The translations under genes and the position numbers were made by a program. A stretch of DNA of 64,000 nucleotides from Mesorhizobium sp. M1C.F.Ca.ET.210.01.1.1 (GTDB lineage Bacteria; Pseudomonadota; Alphaproteobacteria; Rhizobiales; Rhizobiaceae): the NCBI RefSeq assembly GCF_004791585.1, contig NZ_SRUU01000007.1, positions 1 through 64,000 of the forward strand. The letters run 5' to 3'. The notes under the pieces are model-generated. The model was not told the origin of the DNA and did no database searches. It worked only from the letters and a program-made list of their open reading frames with translations. Shown one piece after another: positions 8,369 through 17,151 of this stretch; the stretch's first letter is position 1; each line of letters begins with the position of its first letter.

Positions 8369-9304
8369 ATGTCGCGCATGAAATCCTTCGTCGCCGGCCT
8401 CGGCCTGGCGGCGCTTCTGTCTACGACCGCCGCCTATGCCGGCGATCCGGCAAGCTGCAAGGCGGTGCGTCTTTCGGATGTCGGCTGGACCGACATCCAG
8501 GCAACCACCGGGCTGGCATCGGTGCTGCTGACCGCGCTCGGCTACGAGCCGCAAACGATCCAGCTTTCGGTGCCGGTGACCTATGCGTCGCTGAAGAACA
8601 AGGACCTCGACGTCTTCCTCGGAAACTGGATGCCGTCGATGACCAACGACATCAAGGACTATACCGCCGACGGCTCGGTCGAGACGGTAAGCACGAACCT
8701 GACCGGCGCCGGTTATGGCATCGTCGTGCCGACCTATGTCGCGGACGCCGGCGTCAAGACGCTGACCGATCTCGGCAAGTTCAAGGACAAGTTCAACGGC
8801 AAGATCTACGGCATCGAGGCCGGCAATGACGGCAACCGCATCATCCTCGACATGATCAAGAACCCGAAGGACAATCTCGAAGGTTTCGAGCTGGTCGAGT
8901 CGTCGGAAGCCGGCATGCTGACGCAGGCCGAGCAGTCGATGAAGAACAACGAGTGGATCGCCTTCCTCGGCTGGACGCCGCATCCGGTGATGGGCGCCAT
9001 GAAGATCACCTATCTCGACGGCATGGGCGACAGCGGCTTCGGCGCCGCGACCGTCTATACCAATGTTCGCAAGGGCTACACCACCGAATGCCCGAATGCC
9101 GGCAAGTTCATCTCAAACCTGAAGTTCAATCTCGACATGGAAGGCGAGATGATGGACGCGATCCTGAAGGGCGGCGATGCCCAGACGGTCGCCACCGACT
9201 GGCTGAAGAAACATCCGGACGCGGTCGCTCCCTGGATCGCCGGCGTGACCACTTTCGACGGCGGCGATGCGGCTGCGGCTGTCAAGACGGCGCTCGGAGG
9301 CTAA
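8369..9304 (+). CDS. choX: Choline ABC transporter, periplasmic substrate-binding protein
   Basis: A 311-residue binding protein with a Sec signal peptide (cleavage after AYA, about residue 24). The choline-binding residues of Sinorhizobium ChoX (W43, D45, W90, Y119, W205 as I recall) are all present here with a constant offset of three: W40, D42, W87, Y116 and W202. That supports choline rather than only betaine specificity. C30 and C241 could form a disulfide. The ATG at 8369 follows GGGAGAAA; the longer open frame upstream has no supported start. First gene of choXWV, separated from choW by a terminator-like hairpin. Confidence 0.93.
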   Translation: MSRMKSFVAGLGLAALLSTTAAYAGDPASCKAVRLSDVGWTDIQATTGLASVLLTALGYEPQTIQLSVPVTYASLKNKDLDVFLGNWMPSMTNDIKDYTADGSVETVSTNLTGAGYGIVVPTYVADAGVKTLTDLGKFKDKFNGKIYGIEAGNDGNRIILDMIKNPKDNLEGFELVESSEAGMLTQAEQSMKNNEWIAFLGWTPHPVMGAMKITYLDGMGDSGFGAATVYTNVRKGYTTECPNAGKFISNLKFNLDMEGEMMDAILKGGDAQTVATDWLKKHPDAVAPWIAGVTTFDGGDAAAAVKTALGG

Positions 9305-9333
9305 GCCGACTTGAGCCCGGTGTGATCTCCGGA

Positions 9334-9366
9334 AAAGGGCAGCCACTGGAGAAGGCTGCCCTTTTT
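9334..9366 (+). terminator. Intercistronic terminator/attenuator between choX and choW
   Basis: An 11-bp stem (AAGGGCAGCC paired with GGCTGCCCTT) and a 9-nt loop followed by a T run. It lies 30 bp after the choX stop and about 55 bp before choW. Because choW and choV probably depend on readthrough, the hairpin would make far more binding protein than membrane components, a common arrangement in ABC uptake operons. Confidence 0.75.
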
Positions 9367-9421
9367 CATATGCTGAGAAGACGACCGTCCGCCAGGACGG
9401 CGAAGGCCAAAGAGGGGAAAG

Positions 9422-10276
9422 ATGGATCCGATTTCGAAATTCCTGATCGCCTACAAGATCCCCATAGGTCCGTGGGGGAAGGCCTTCTTCGGGTTCCTCA
9501 CTGACAATTTCGACACCATTTTCAGAGCCTTCTCCAACGGCCTCAACTTTATCCTCGACGGGGCGGTGGACCTGCTGCTGGTGGTGCCGCCGGTGCTGCT
9601 CGCCCTGGTGGTCGCCGTCATCGCCTGGTTCCTGCAGCGCTCGCGCCCGCTCGCCATCGGCGTCTTCATCGGCCTCGTCTTCATCATCAACCAGAACCTG
9701 TGGAAGCAGACCGTGGAGACACTGGTGTTGGTGGTCGCCGCCGCCGCCGCCTCGATGGCTATCGGCGTTCCGCTCGGCATCTGGGCTGCGCACAAGCCGA
9801 AGGTCTACCGCTTCATGCTGCCGGTGCTCGACCTGATGCAGACCCTGCCCACCTTCGTCTACCTGATCCCGGTGCTGACGCTGTTCGGGCTTGGCAACGC
9901 CCCCGGCCTCATCGTCACCATCATCTTCGTCATTCCGACTCCGGTTCGTCTCACGCATCTCGGCGTCACCTCGGTGCCGAAATCGATCGTCGAGGCAGGT
10001 GAGGCGTTCGGCGCCACCAAAAGACAACTTCTCTGGAAGGTCGAGCTGCCTTCAGCCTTGCCCACCATCATGGCCGGCCTGACGCAGTCGATCATGCTGT
10101 CGCTGTCGATGGTCGTGTTCGCGGCCCTGATCGGTGCCGGCGGCCTCGGCACTGAAATCAACCGCGCGCTCGGCTCGCGCCGGATCGACCTCGGGCTCGA
10201 GGCCGGCCTTGGCATCGTCGTGCTGGCCATCGTGCTCGACCGGATGACCCGCATTGGCGTTGGAGGCAAGAAATGA
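9422..10276 (+). CDS. choW: Choline ABC transporter, permease
   Basis: A 284-residue inner-membrane permease of the ProW/OpuAB type with about six transmembrane segments from residue 40 onward. The cytoplasmic coupling (EAA) loop reads VEAGEAFGATKRQLLWKVEL near residues 190-210, where it docks on ChoV. AGAGGGGAAAG directly precedes the ATG at 9422. The last four bases overlap the choV start (ATGA at 10273), which indicates translational coupling. It forms the channel for choline delivered by ChoX. Confidence 0.93.
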   Translation: MDPISKFLIAYKIPIGPWGKAFFGFLTDNFDTIFRAFSNGLNFILDGAVDLLLVVPPVLLALVVAVIAWFLQRSRPLAIGVFIGLVFIINQNLWKQTVETLVLVVAAAAASMAIGVPLGIWAAHKPKVYRFMLPVLDLMQTLPTFVYLIPVLTLFGLGNAPGLIVTIIFVIPTPVRLTHLGVTSVPKSIVEAGEAFGATKRQLLWKVELPSALPTIMAGLTQSIMLSLSMVVFAALIGAGGLGTEINRALGSRRIDLGLEAGLGIVVLAIVLDRMTRIGVGGKK

Positions 10277-11454
10277 CTGTCGCCGTTGACTTCAAGAATG
10301 TCGATATCGTCTTCGGCGCCGATCAGGCGGGTTCGCTGGCGATGATCGACCAGGGCGCCACCCGCGCCGAGATCCTCGAAAAGACCGGCAATGTGCTGGG
10401 CTGCGCCGGCGCCAACCTCACCGTTCACGAGGGCGAGATCTCGGTGCTGATGGGCCTTTCGGGCTCGGGCAAGTCGACGCTGCTCAGGGCCGTCAACCGG
10501 CTGAACGTGGTGTCGCGCGGCCAGGTTCTGGTGAAGGACGGCGACCGCACGGTCGACGTCGTCGGCTGCGACGAGGCCACGCTTCGGCGCCTGCGGCAGA
10601 AGCAGGTGGCGATGGTGTTCCAGCAGTTCGGCCTGCTGCCGTGGCGTACGGTGGAGGAGAATGTCGGCTTCGGGCTGGAGCTTGCCGGCGTGCCGGAAGC
10701 CGAGCGCAAGGCCCGCGTGCAGAAGCAGCTGCAGCTGGTCCATCTCGATCAATGGTCGAAGAAATACGCGCATGAGCTTTCGGGCGGCATGCAGCAGCGC
10801 GTGGGCCTGGCGCGCGCCTTCGCTACCGAGGCGCCGATCCTCTTGATGGACGAGCCGTTCTCGGCGCTCGATCCGCTGATCCGCACCAAGCTGCAGGACG
10901 AGCTCCTGCAGCTCCAGGCGGAGCTGAAGAAGACCATCATCTTCGTCAGTCACGACCTCGAGGAAGCGCTGAAGATCGGCACCCACATCACCATCATGGA
11001 AGGCGGGCGTATCGTCCAGACCGGCGCGCCGGAAGACATCGTCCTGCGTCCGGCCAACGATTATGTCCGCGACTTCATCGCCAATGTGAACCCGCTCTCG
11101 GTGCTGACGGCGTGGAACGTGATGCGCGATCGCCGCGACCTGGAGCAGGGCGAGAATGGCTGGGTCTGGCTCGATCGTCGCAAGACGACGCGCTTCCAGA
11201 TCGACGAGCATGGCCTGGTGGCGGCGGCCGAACGCGACGGCAAGCCTGCGGTGTGGGTGTCCTGCGCCGATGTCGAGCGCCAGCCGGAGGAGGGAGCGCA
11301 GGTGTTCTGGGCCAATCCCGGCACGTCGCTGAAGACGGTGATGCTGGCCATGCACCGCTCGCAGACCGCGCCAGTGGCGCTGTTCGACGAAGGCTCGCGC
11401 TTCGTCGGCGCGATCGGCATCCGGGACGTGCTGAGCGCGGTGCTCAGGCGATAG
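10273..11454 (+). CDS. choV: Choline ABC transporter, ATP-binding subunit with CBS-like C-terminus
   Basis: A 393-residue ATPase of the ProV/OpuAA type. Walker A GLSGSGKST is near residues 63-71, the signature is LSGGMQQRV, Walker B is LLMDEPFSALD and the switch histidine is in FVSHDLEEAL. Residues after about 280 form a regulatory CBS-like region, as in osmolyte transporters. It overlaps choW by 4 bp. With ChoX and ChoW it makes a choline importer feeding betaine synthesis or catabolism; no bet genes are nearby. Confidence 0.92.
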   Translation: MTVAVDFKNVDIVFGADQAGSLAMIDQGATRAEILEKTGNVLGCAGANLTVHEGEISVLMGLSGSGKSTLLRAVNRLNVVSRGQVLVKDGDRTVDVVGCDEATLRRLRQKQVAMVFQQFGLLPWRTVEENVGFGLELAGVPEAERKARVQKQLQLVHLDQWSKKYAHELSGGMQQRVGLARAFATEAPILLMDEPFSALDPLIRTKLQDELLQLQAELKKTIIFVSHDLEEALKIGTHITIMEGGRIVQTGAPEDIVLRPANDYVRDFIANVNPLSVLTAWNVMRDRRDLEQGENGWVWLDRRKTTRFQIDEHGLVAAAERDGKPAVWVSCADVERQPEEGAQVFWANPGTSLKTVMLAMHRSQTAPVALFDEGSRFVGAIGIRDVLSAVLRR

Positions 11455-11499
11455 GTCTGTCCGCGCGCGTCCACCCGAGGTCTGGGTGCTGCCTCCGGC

Positions 11500-13590
11500 T
11501 TGTTTTTCGCTCCTGCCGAGCGCAGAATTCGCTTGTTGCGTGCCCATGCGAGGGGGATACCGACGTCGCATGCTGGGCTTTCCGGCGCGGTTGCGCTGTC
11601 AATTCTCGCCGCGGTCTCGCTTGAAAGCGGCGCGGCGCGCTGCCAAAGTTTTGTCATCGGCAACGGCGTGACTGCCGGCCAGCAGACGATGACCGGTGCC
11701 GGCGACGCCGGCGTGGTCAGCCCAGCGGGAGCGATCGAAACTTTTGGCGCCGGCGTCGATGCCGTGCGGATGTTCGGCCCAGACCAGAGATTCACCAACC
11801 GTGGTCTGGTTGAAACGTCGGGCGGCGGCGCCATCAATGTCAATTCACAAGGCCCCGACGCAACAATCCTCAATGACGGGGCGATCCTAGCAATAGGCGA
11901 TGCTTCCATCGGCATACTGTCCGAGGGCGAGAACGCGCGCATCGTCAACAACGGCTCGATAGAAGCACTTGGTGTCGCCACATACGGCATCATCAGCGAT
12001 GCGTCCGGCGGGCGTGTGGACAACCGCGGCTTCATCGGTGTTGCCGGCGCGGCGGCCGCGGGCATCATCGGCGCCGGGCCGGACCTGACGGTTTCCAACA
12101 GCGGCTCGATCGAAGCCTATGGGGTCGCGGCTGCCGGGATCCTTTGGCAGAACAGCGGCCTTCGGCTGGACAATTCCGGGTCGATCTTCGTGTCCGGGCT
12201 GGCTTCCATCGGTATCGGCGCTGTTGGCAATGACATCCAAATCGTCAACAGCGGCGCCGTCACCGTTTCCGGCGCAGGCGCGACAGGTATCGGTACCCTG
12301 TCCGGCAATGCCACGGTCACCAATTCCGGTACGGTCGTCGTGGACGGCGCGAGCGCAGTGGGCATCGCCGCGCTCGGCGACAATTCGATCATTACCAACT
12401 CTGGTCGTGTGTTCAGCGACCAGAGCGCGGCAATCTTTTTCGGCGCGCCTGGAGCCACGCTGAACCTTTTGGGCGGCACGGCGCTCCAGGGACCGATCGT
12501 CTTTTCCGGCGGCGGCAACACGGCGACCTTCGGCCCCGCACTGAACGCCGTCATGAGCTTCGCCGGAAGCGGGCCGCCGCAAACCATCCGAGCCGGCGGC
12601 AGGCCGTACGTGACAAGCGGCGACACTGTGGCGGTCCTGGACACAACCGGGTCTGCGAGCGCTGGGCCGCTGATACAAGATCTCGTCAACGGCTTAGCCG
12701 GCACCGTCGAGGCGCGCATGCCTGCCCCAAGCGGCGATGCGCTTGCGCCGAATAACGGTCCAGACGCCTGGATCTCCACATTTGGCGGGATACGCTCCCA
12801 GGGCGGTTCCGGCGCATCGGCTGGATTCGGCGAGGCGCTGGGCGGTATGGTCGCCGGCGCTGAAAGGCGCTCTGGAGACGGCTTCATGGGTGGCGTGCTG
12901 CTGGGAGGTGCTGCCGGATCGACCGACGTCGACGACGACGCGCAGGAAATCGTCCATCGCAGCGTATTTGCGGGCGGCTATCTGGGCTATGACGCAGGAA
13001 CGCGCTTTGCTGAGGCGACTTTCGTTGCCGGCGTGCTGCAGGAGCGGAGCCGCCGCCGTGTCGCGAACAACCTGGTGCTCGGCGGCGTCGAGACGGCGCG
13101 AGCCGATTTCAACAGCATCTTCCTCAGCCCGTCGGTTACGCTCGGCACGCGGCTGCCGGTCGCGGCCGGCACGCTGATACCCAGCGTGCGGCTGCGTTAC
13201 GTGGGGCTCTTTGTCGACGACTACGCGGAGACCGGCTCGGACGGCGACCTCGCGGTCTCGGGGCGCGACGTCAACGTGTTCGAGGCGCGTGGCCAACTCG
13301 CCCTGGCTTTGGCGCCTGCCAGCACGCCGGGCCAGACTTGGCAAACCACCCTTCGTGCCGGGATCGATGCGATCGGGCAAAACAGCGGCGACTTGTCGGC
13401 GACGCTGCTTGGCCAGGACATCTCTTTTGCCGCAGGCGGCGGAGAAGCGGTGTTCCGCGGCTTTGCCGGCGCGGACGTCGCGGCGGAGTTGGGCGCCGGC
13501 ATGACCCTGAATGCCGGCTTCGAGGCAGGCTACGGGAGTGACAATGCCTTCACTGTCCGAGGCCAGGCCCGCCTCAGCAGAGCCTTTTGA
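11500..13590 (+). CDS. Autotransporter-like outer-membrane protein with beta-helix passenger
   Basis: Up to 696 residues. An arginine-containing N-terminus and hydrophobic stretch (about 26-41) resemble a signal peptide ending near ARCQS. Residues about 97-320 hold roughly nine 25-residue repeats with the core xxNSGSIxxxGxxxxGI, a right-handed beta-helix pattern. From about 420 to the C-terminus are beta-barrel strands ending in aromatic RAF, as in autotransporter translocators. The passenger is therefore likely surface exposed. There is no ATG near the start: candidates are TTG at 11500, 11533 or 11536, none with a strong ribosome-binding site, so the N-terminus is uncertain. It follows choV by 45 bp but is functionally unrelated. 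Confidence 0.75.
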   Translation: MFFAPAERRIRLLRAHARGIPTSHAGLSGAVALSILAAVSLESGAARCQSFVIGNGVTAGQQTMTGAGDAGVVSPAGAIETFGAGVDAVRMFGPDQRFTNRGLVETSGGGAINVNSQGPDATILNDGAILAIGDASIGILSEGENARIVNNGSIEALGVATYGIISDASGGRVDNRGFIGVAGAAAAGIIGAGPDLTVSNSGSIEAYGVAAAGILWQNSGLRLDNSGSIFVSGLASIGIGAVGNDIQIVNSGAVTVSGAGATGIGTLSGNATVTNSGTVVVDGASAVGIAALGDNSIITNSGRVFSDQSAAIFFGAPGATLNLLGGTALQGPIVFSGGGNTATFGPALNAVMSFAGSGPPQTIRAGGRPYVTSGDTVAVLDTTGSASAGPLIQDLVNGLAGTVEARMPAPSGDALAPNNGPDAWISTFGGIRSQGGSGASAGFGEALGGMVAGAERRSGDGFMGGVLLGGAAGSTDVDDDAQEIVHRSVFAGGYLGYDAGTRFAEATFVAGVLQERSRRRVANNLVLGGVETARADFNSIFLSPSVTLGTRLPVAAGTLIPSVRLRYVGLFVDDYAETGSDGDLAVSGRDVNVFEARGQLALALAPASTPGQTWQTTLRAGIDAIGQNSGDLSATLLGQDISFAAGGGEAVFRGFAGADVAAELGAGMTLNAGFEAGYGSDNAFTVRGQARLSRAF
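11788..12460 (+). repeat. Nine tandem ~75-bp coding repeats (beta-helix rungs)
   Basis: Each unit encodes about 25 residues with a conserved N-S/N-G-S-I (or T-V) turn and a G-I/V strand. Units are diverged at DNA level (each differs at many third positions), so this is an old protein repeat rather than a recent expansion. The first unit begins RFTNRG and the last ends FFGAPG. Confidence 0.75.
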
Positions 13591-13761
13591 GGGGGTTCCC
13601 GACAAATCCAGCCGCCGGCGCATGCATGTCGAGACCGTGCAAGGAGCATCTGCCCCGGCATTTTTCGAAATCCATTCCGATTCCGCTGTTCTATGAGGTA
13701 GGATATTGCCGCGACCGCGCGGGCGGTGCCCGACGGTGCGAATGCAGCGGGGTATGCGGCA

Positions 13762-14799
13762 ATGATCTTCCGACAGCTCTTCGATTCCGTTTCGGGCACC
13801 TATTCCTATCTGCTCGCCAGCCGCCGCGGCGGCGAGGCGCTGATCATCGATCCGGTGCTGGAGAAGGTCGAACGCTACCTGCAACTGGTCAACGAGCTCG
13901 ACCTCAGGCTGGTCAAGGCGGTGGACACACATCTCCATGCCGACCACATTACCGGCCTCGGCGCGCTGCGCGACAGGACGCATTGCGTGACGGTGATGGG
14001 CGAGCAGACCAAGGCCGACGTCGTGTCGATGCGGCTTGCCGACGGCGACAAGCTTGCCATCGAGGGGCTGGCGCTGGACGTCGTCTACACGCCGGGCCAC
14101 ACTGACGATTCCTACAGCTTCGTCCTGCCGGACCGGGTCTTCACCGGCGACACGCTGCTCATCCGCGGCACCGGCCGCACCGATTTCCAGAACGGCGATC
14201 CGCGCCAGCAATATGAATCGATCTTCGGCCGCCTGCTCAAGCTTCCCGACGAGACGCTGATCTTTCCGGCGCACGACTACAAGGGCGAGACCGTGTCGAC
14301 GATAGGCGAGGAGAAGGCCTTCAATCCGCGCCTGCAGGTGAGGTCGGTCGACGAATACGTCGACATCATGAACAATCTGAATCTGTCCAACCCGAAGATG
14401 ATGGATGTCGCGGTGCCCGCCAACATGCGGGTCGGGCTGCACCAGGACGATATCGCCAGCCGCGGCTGGTCGGTGACCGCCGAGCAGGCGCTGGCGCTGG
14501 TCGGTCGGCCCGATGTGGCACTGATCGACCTGCGCGAGCAGTCGGAGCGGGAACGCCACGGCGTCATCCCCGGCGCCATCCATCTGCCCTACACCCGGCT
14601 GCAGGAGAACATCGCCGCCGGCGGCATGCTGCATGAGCTGGCGAAATCGACGGCCAAGCAAATCCTGTTCTACTGCGCCTTCGGCGAGCGATCGGCGATG
14701 GCTGTGCAGGCAGCGCAGGATGTCGGGATATCGAACGCCAAGCACATCCAGGGCGGCATCGATGCATGGCGGAAGGCAAGCGGCCCGCTCGTGCATTAG
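13762..14799 (+). CDS. Persulfide dioxygenase-rhodanese fusion (Blh/ETHE1-like)
   Basis: A 345-residue protein. Residues 1-235 are a metallo-beta-lactamase fold of the ETHE1 persulfide dioxygenase class: HLHADH at 57-62, the YTPGH histidine and the GTGRTDFQNGD segment supply the iron ligands. Residues about 240-345 are a rhodanese domain with the active-site loop YCAFGERS. The fusion converts glutathione persulfide to sulfite and handles sulfane sulfur, so it serves sulfide detoxification. ATG 13762 is chosen over an upstream in-frame ATG (13726) because the domain begins there and AGCGGGG lies about 10 nt upstream. No BigR-type repressor gene is adjacent. Confidence 0.88.
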   Translation: MIFRQLFDSVSGTYSYLLASRRGGEALIIDPVLEKVERYLQLVNELDLRLVKAVDTHLHADHITGLGALRDRTHCVTVMGEQTKADVVSMRLADGDKLAIEGLALDVVYTPGHTDDSYSFVLPDRVFTGDTLLIRGTGRTDFQNGDPRQQYESIFGRLLKLPDETLIFPAHDYKGETVSTIGEEKAFNPRLQVRSVDEYVDIMNNLNLSNPKMMDVAVPANMRVGLHQDDIASRGWSVTAEQALALVGRPDVALIDLREQSERERHGVIPGAIHLPYTRLQENIAAGGMLHELAKSTAKQILFYCAFGERSAMAVQAAQDVGISNAKHIQGGIDAWRKASGPLVH

Positions 14800-14901
14800 A
14801 GCGTTTCAGCGATTAATAGAATCGCCGAACCGCCCTAAGTATTTGTTTTTACGCAATTCCGGACGGAAAACCGTTACACACTTTTCCTGGAATTGCTCTA
14901 G
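14798..14901. repeat. Dispersed palindromic element, family A, full copy
   Basis: Two joined imperfect palindromes: AGAGCGTTTCAGCGATT with its complement, then TTGTTTTTACGCAATTCC with a matching GGAATTGC at the end. It overlaps the stop of the persulfide dioxygenase gene and sits between convergent genes, where it can act as a terminator. Other copies or parts are at 34026, 44462, 23969, 36318 and 36536. It resembles rhizobial intergenic mosaic elements (RIME/RPE type). Confidence 0.8.
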
Positions 14902-14913
14902 CAGGAAGCAGAC

Positions 14914-16980
14914 TCAGCTCAGTCCGACCAGCTTGGAGCCCTTCCGGAACATGGTTTCCGCGTCCCGATCGAAGCGGAAGGTGGCGATGAAATCGTCGGC
15001 CCGGTAGTCGGGCAACGTCTTGCGGATTGCGGCGGCGAAGTTTCGCGCCTCATCCTGGCGGCCCGCCAATGCCAGACAATGCGCGGCGATGGCCAGGATG
15101 ATGACATGGGCATTGGGCCGGGCTGCCGCCTTCAGCGCCCATTCGGCAGCATCGTTGAATTGCCCCAGCCGCGCATGGGCCATGGCGCGTGCGCCCATCA
15201 TGCCGAACAGCAGCGGATCAAAGGGGCTGAGATGACGCGAGTGATCGGACGAGCCGATCGCCGATTGCGGATCGCCCGACTGCGAGTGCACGAAGGACAG
15301 CGCATAGTGGCCGAGCGCGAAGTTTGGGCTGAGGTCGACGGCCTTTGCCAGTTCGATGAGTGAGCCGTCCTGATCGCCGCGCAGCCACAAGGCGCGGCCC
15401 ATCGCCCAGTGCGCGGCCGGATTGCGGTCATCCACCAGAAGGCCATGACCGGCGGATTCGAAAGCCAGCGCTGTCTCCCGGTCGCGATCGCCCCAACGCT
15501 GGAAAGCGTTCTGCCAGTGGGTGAAGGAAAGCCCGGCATAGGCACGAGCGAAAGTGGGGTCGAGCTTCAGGGCGTCGTTGAAGAACTGCTGCGCCAGCTC
15601 GTTCTCCTGACGGGTGAAGCGGTACATGTGCCACAGACCGCGATGGTAGGCCTCCCAGGCATTGAGCGAATTCGGTGCCTTGAGCATTGCCCGGTTTCGT
15701 TCGACCGTCGCGATCTCGGCCGCGATCGAGGAAACGATGCTGTTGCCGATATCCTCGATGACGGCGAAGATCTCGTCCGGCCTGTGCTCGAAGGTCTCGG
15801 CCCAGACGATCCTCGCGGTGCGGACCTCGACGAGCTCGACCGAGACGATCACCCTGCCCGAAACGCTGCGGACCGAACCTGTCGCCACATAGTCGACATT
15901 GAGCCGGCGCCCGGCATCCTCCGGCGCGATGTCCTTCTCGGCCAGAGCGAATACCGATCCGCGGGCGATGACGAAGAAATCGCGAAGCTTGGCGAGGCGC
16001 GTTATGATGTCGTGGGTCAGGCCATCGGCAAGTCCGCCGCGGAAATTGACGGCGCTTTCGGCAAACGGCATCACCGCCAGCGATGCCCGGCGCAACGCGG
16101 CGGGTTCGGATTCGACGGCCAACATCGGCGGTTGTGGGGCGAGAGAAGTTGGCCCGGACCGGGCGCATGGCGTCGCGCCGGCGTTCCGGGCTCTGATCTC
16201 GTGCCATGCCTCGCGCAACGGCGCGAAATCCAGCCCTTCTGAATGAAACAGCTCCGCCGCGGTGGCCAGATGTTCCTCGCCGGCGCCGATCTGGCCGCGC
16301 CGCGCGAGGTTTTCCAGCAGCGCCACATGCGCGCGTCCGTCGAAGGGCGCGAGTTCCAGCCATTTGTCCAGATAGGCACCGGCTTCATCGGCTCCCTGCG
16401 GGAGAAGGCCGATTATGTGCTCCAGAACAGCGACATGGCATGAGCTGAAACGGCGACGTTGCGCGGTGAGCCAGCTGGTGAAATGCGGGCTCCTGTCGAG
16501 CTCCAGCCCATCAAGGAAATCGCCGGCGAAGAGTTGCGCCAGCGTTCGCAGACGTTCCAGACCAAGCGTCTCGATCCCTTCGGCGGCCGCAACAGAAGCT
16601 TCGACTGCATCGACGCTCGCATCGGCAAGGCGAAGCGCCACGGTGTCGCCGTCGGTCTCGATCCTGTGCAGAGCCGGTTCGTCGAGCGCGCCGCGAAGCT
16701 TGCTCAGGCACCAGCGCAGTTCGCCGCGCGGATCATTGGGCACGTCCCACAGAAGCTCGCAGAGCCGGCTGCGGCTGACGGGGCGCGGCGCGAGCGCCAG
16801 ATAGGCCAGCAGCGCGCGCAGCTTGCGCGAGGAAGGCAGCTTGACCGGCTCGCCATAACGGGCAATCGCCAGTTGCCCAAGCAATCGCACGGACAGGCCG
16901 GCGGCGGTTTTGTTCAGGCTCGATCGGGTGGATTCCACGTAAGTTTCCACGCTCTCTCCAACGCTGACCAGCTGATCCAT
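14914..16980 (-). CDS. SARP/BTAD-type regulator with TolB-like and TPR regions
   Basis: A 688-residue protein. Residues about 29-115 form an OmpR-type winged helix (LPSSRKLRALLAYLALAPRP), followed by a bacterial transcriptional activation (BTAD) helical domain to about 265. Residues about 285-425 resemble the TolB-N-like segment found in adenylate-cyclase-type regulators (AVMPFAES, DFFVIARGSVFAL, YVATGSVR). Residues 430-688 contain several TPR units (DALKLDPTFARAYAGL). No cyclase or kinase domain is present. Likely a DNA-binding regulator with protein-interaction repeats. It is divergent from cysK across a 171-bp region, so cysK and the decarboxylase are its obvious candidate targets (inference). 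Confidence 0.8.
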   Translation of the reverse strand: MDQLVSVGESVETYVESTRSSLNKTAAGLSVRLLGQLAIARYGEPVKLPSSRKLRALLAYLALAPRPVSRSRLCELLWDVPNDPRGELRWCLSKLRGALDEPALHRIETDGDTVALRLADASVDAVEASVAAAEGIETLGLERLRTLAQLFAGDFLDGLELDRSPHFTSWLTAQRRRFSSCHVAVLEHIIGLLPQGADEAGAYLDKWLELAPFDGRAHVALLENLARRGQIGAGEEHLATAAELFHSEGLDFAPLREAWHEIRARNAGATPCARSGPTSLAPQPPMLAVESEPAALRRASLAVMPFAESAVNFRGGLADGLTHDIITRLAKLRDFFVIARGSVFALAEKDIAPEDAGRRLNVDYVATGSVRSVSGRVIVSVELVEVRTARIVWAETFEHRPDEIFAVIEDIGNSIVSSIAAEIATVERNRAMLKAPNSLNAWEAYHRGLWHMYRFTRQENELAQQFFNDALKLDPTFARAYAGLSFTHWQNAFQRWGDRDRETALAFESAGHGLLVDDRNPAAHWAMGRALWLRGDQDGSLIELAKAVDLSPNFALGHYALSFVHSQSGDPQSAIGSSDHSRHLSPFDPLLFGMMGARAMAHARLGQFNDAAEWALKAAARPNAHVIILAIAAHCLALAGRQDEARNFAAAIRKTLPDYRADDFIATFRFDRDAETMFRKGSKLVGLS

Positions 16981-17019
16981 GTTCTATCACCAAAGACGAC
17001 AGGAAGCATCCGGCAGCCT

Positions 17020-17036
17020 CATTCCATGCCGGAATG
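17020..17036. promoter_or_regulatory. Inverted repeat in the regulator/cysK divergent region
   Basis: CATTCC, 5 nt, GGAATG is a perfect 6-bp dyad. A second dyad (GCCGC, ATTT, GCGGC) lies at 17044-17057. They are central in the 171-bp gap between the divergent SARP-type regulator and cysK, so they are operator candidates for the regulator. Short dyads arise by chance in such GC-rich DNA. Confidence 0.3.
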
Positions 17037-17151
17037 CCGCCGTTGCCGCATTTGCGGCTGGTCATGCAGGCTAACGCGGCAAAGTGTCGAAACCGCGCCG
17101 CCGAAGCCGCCGGTCTGTAACCGGCGCGTGAGACATCGAGGAGAAAAGCCC

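Noticed and set aside
11788..12460. Tandem repeats considered as a CRISPR or VNTR array
   Set aside because: Units are about 75 bp, diverged, in frame and encode a continuous beta-helix; there are no unique spacers.
9859..14796. Large minus-strand frames opposite choV, the autotransporter and the persulfide dioxygenase
   Set aside because: The plus strand holds recognisable domains with catalytic residues. The minus-strand products are His/Arg/Asp-rich shadows.
17109..17126. GCCGGT/ACCGGC hairpin upstream of cysK considered as a sulfur riboswitch
   Set aside because: A simple short stem without the conserved loops or pseudoknot of SAM-II or related riboswitches.
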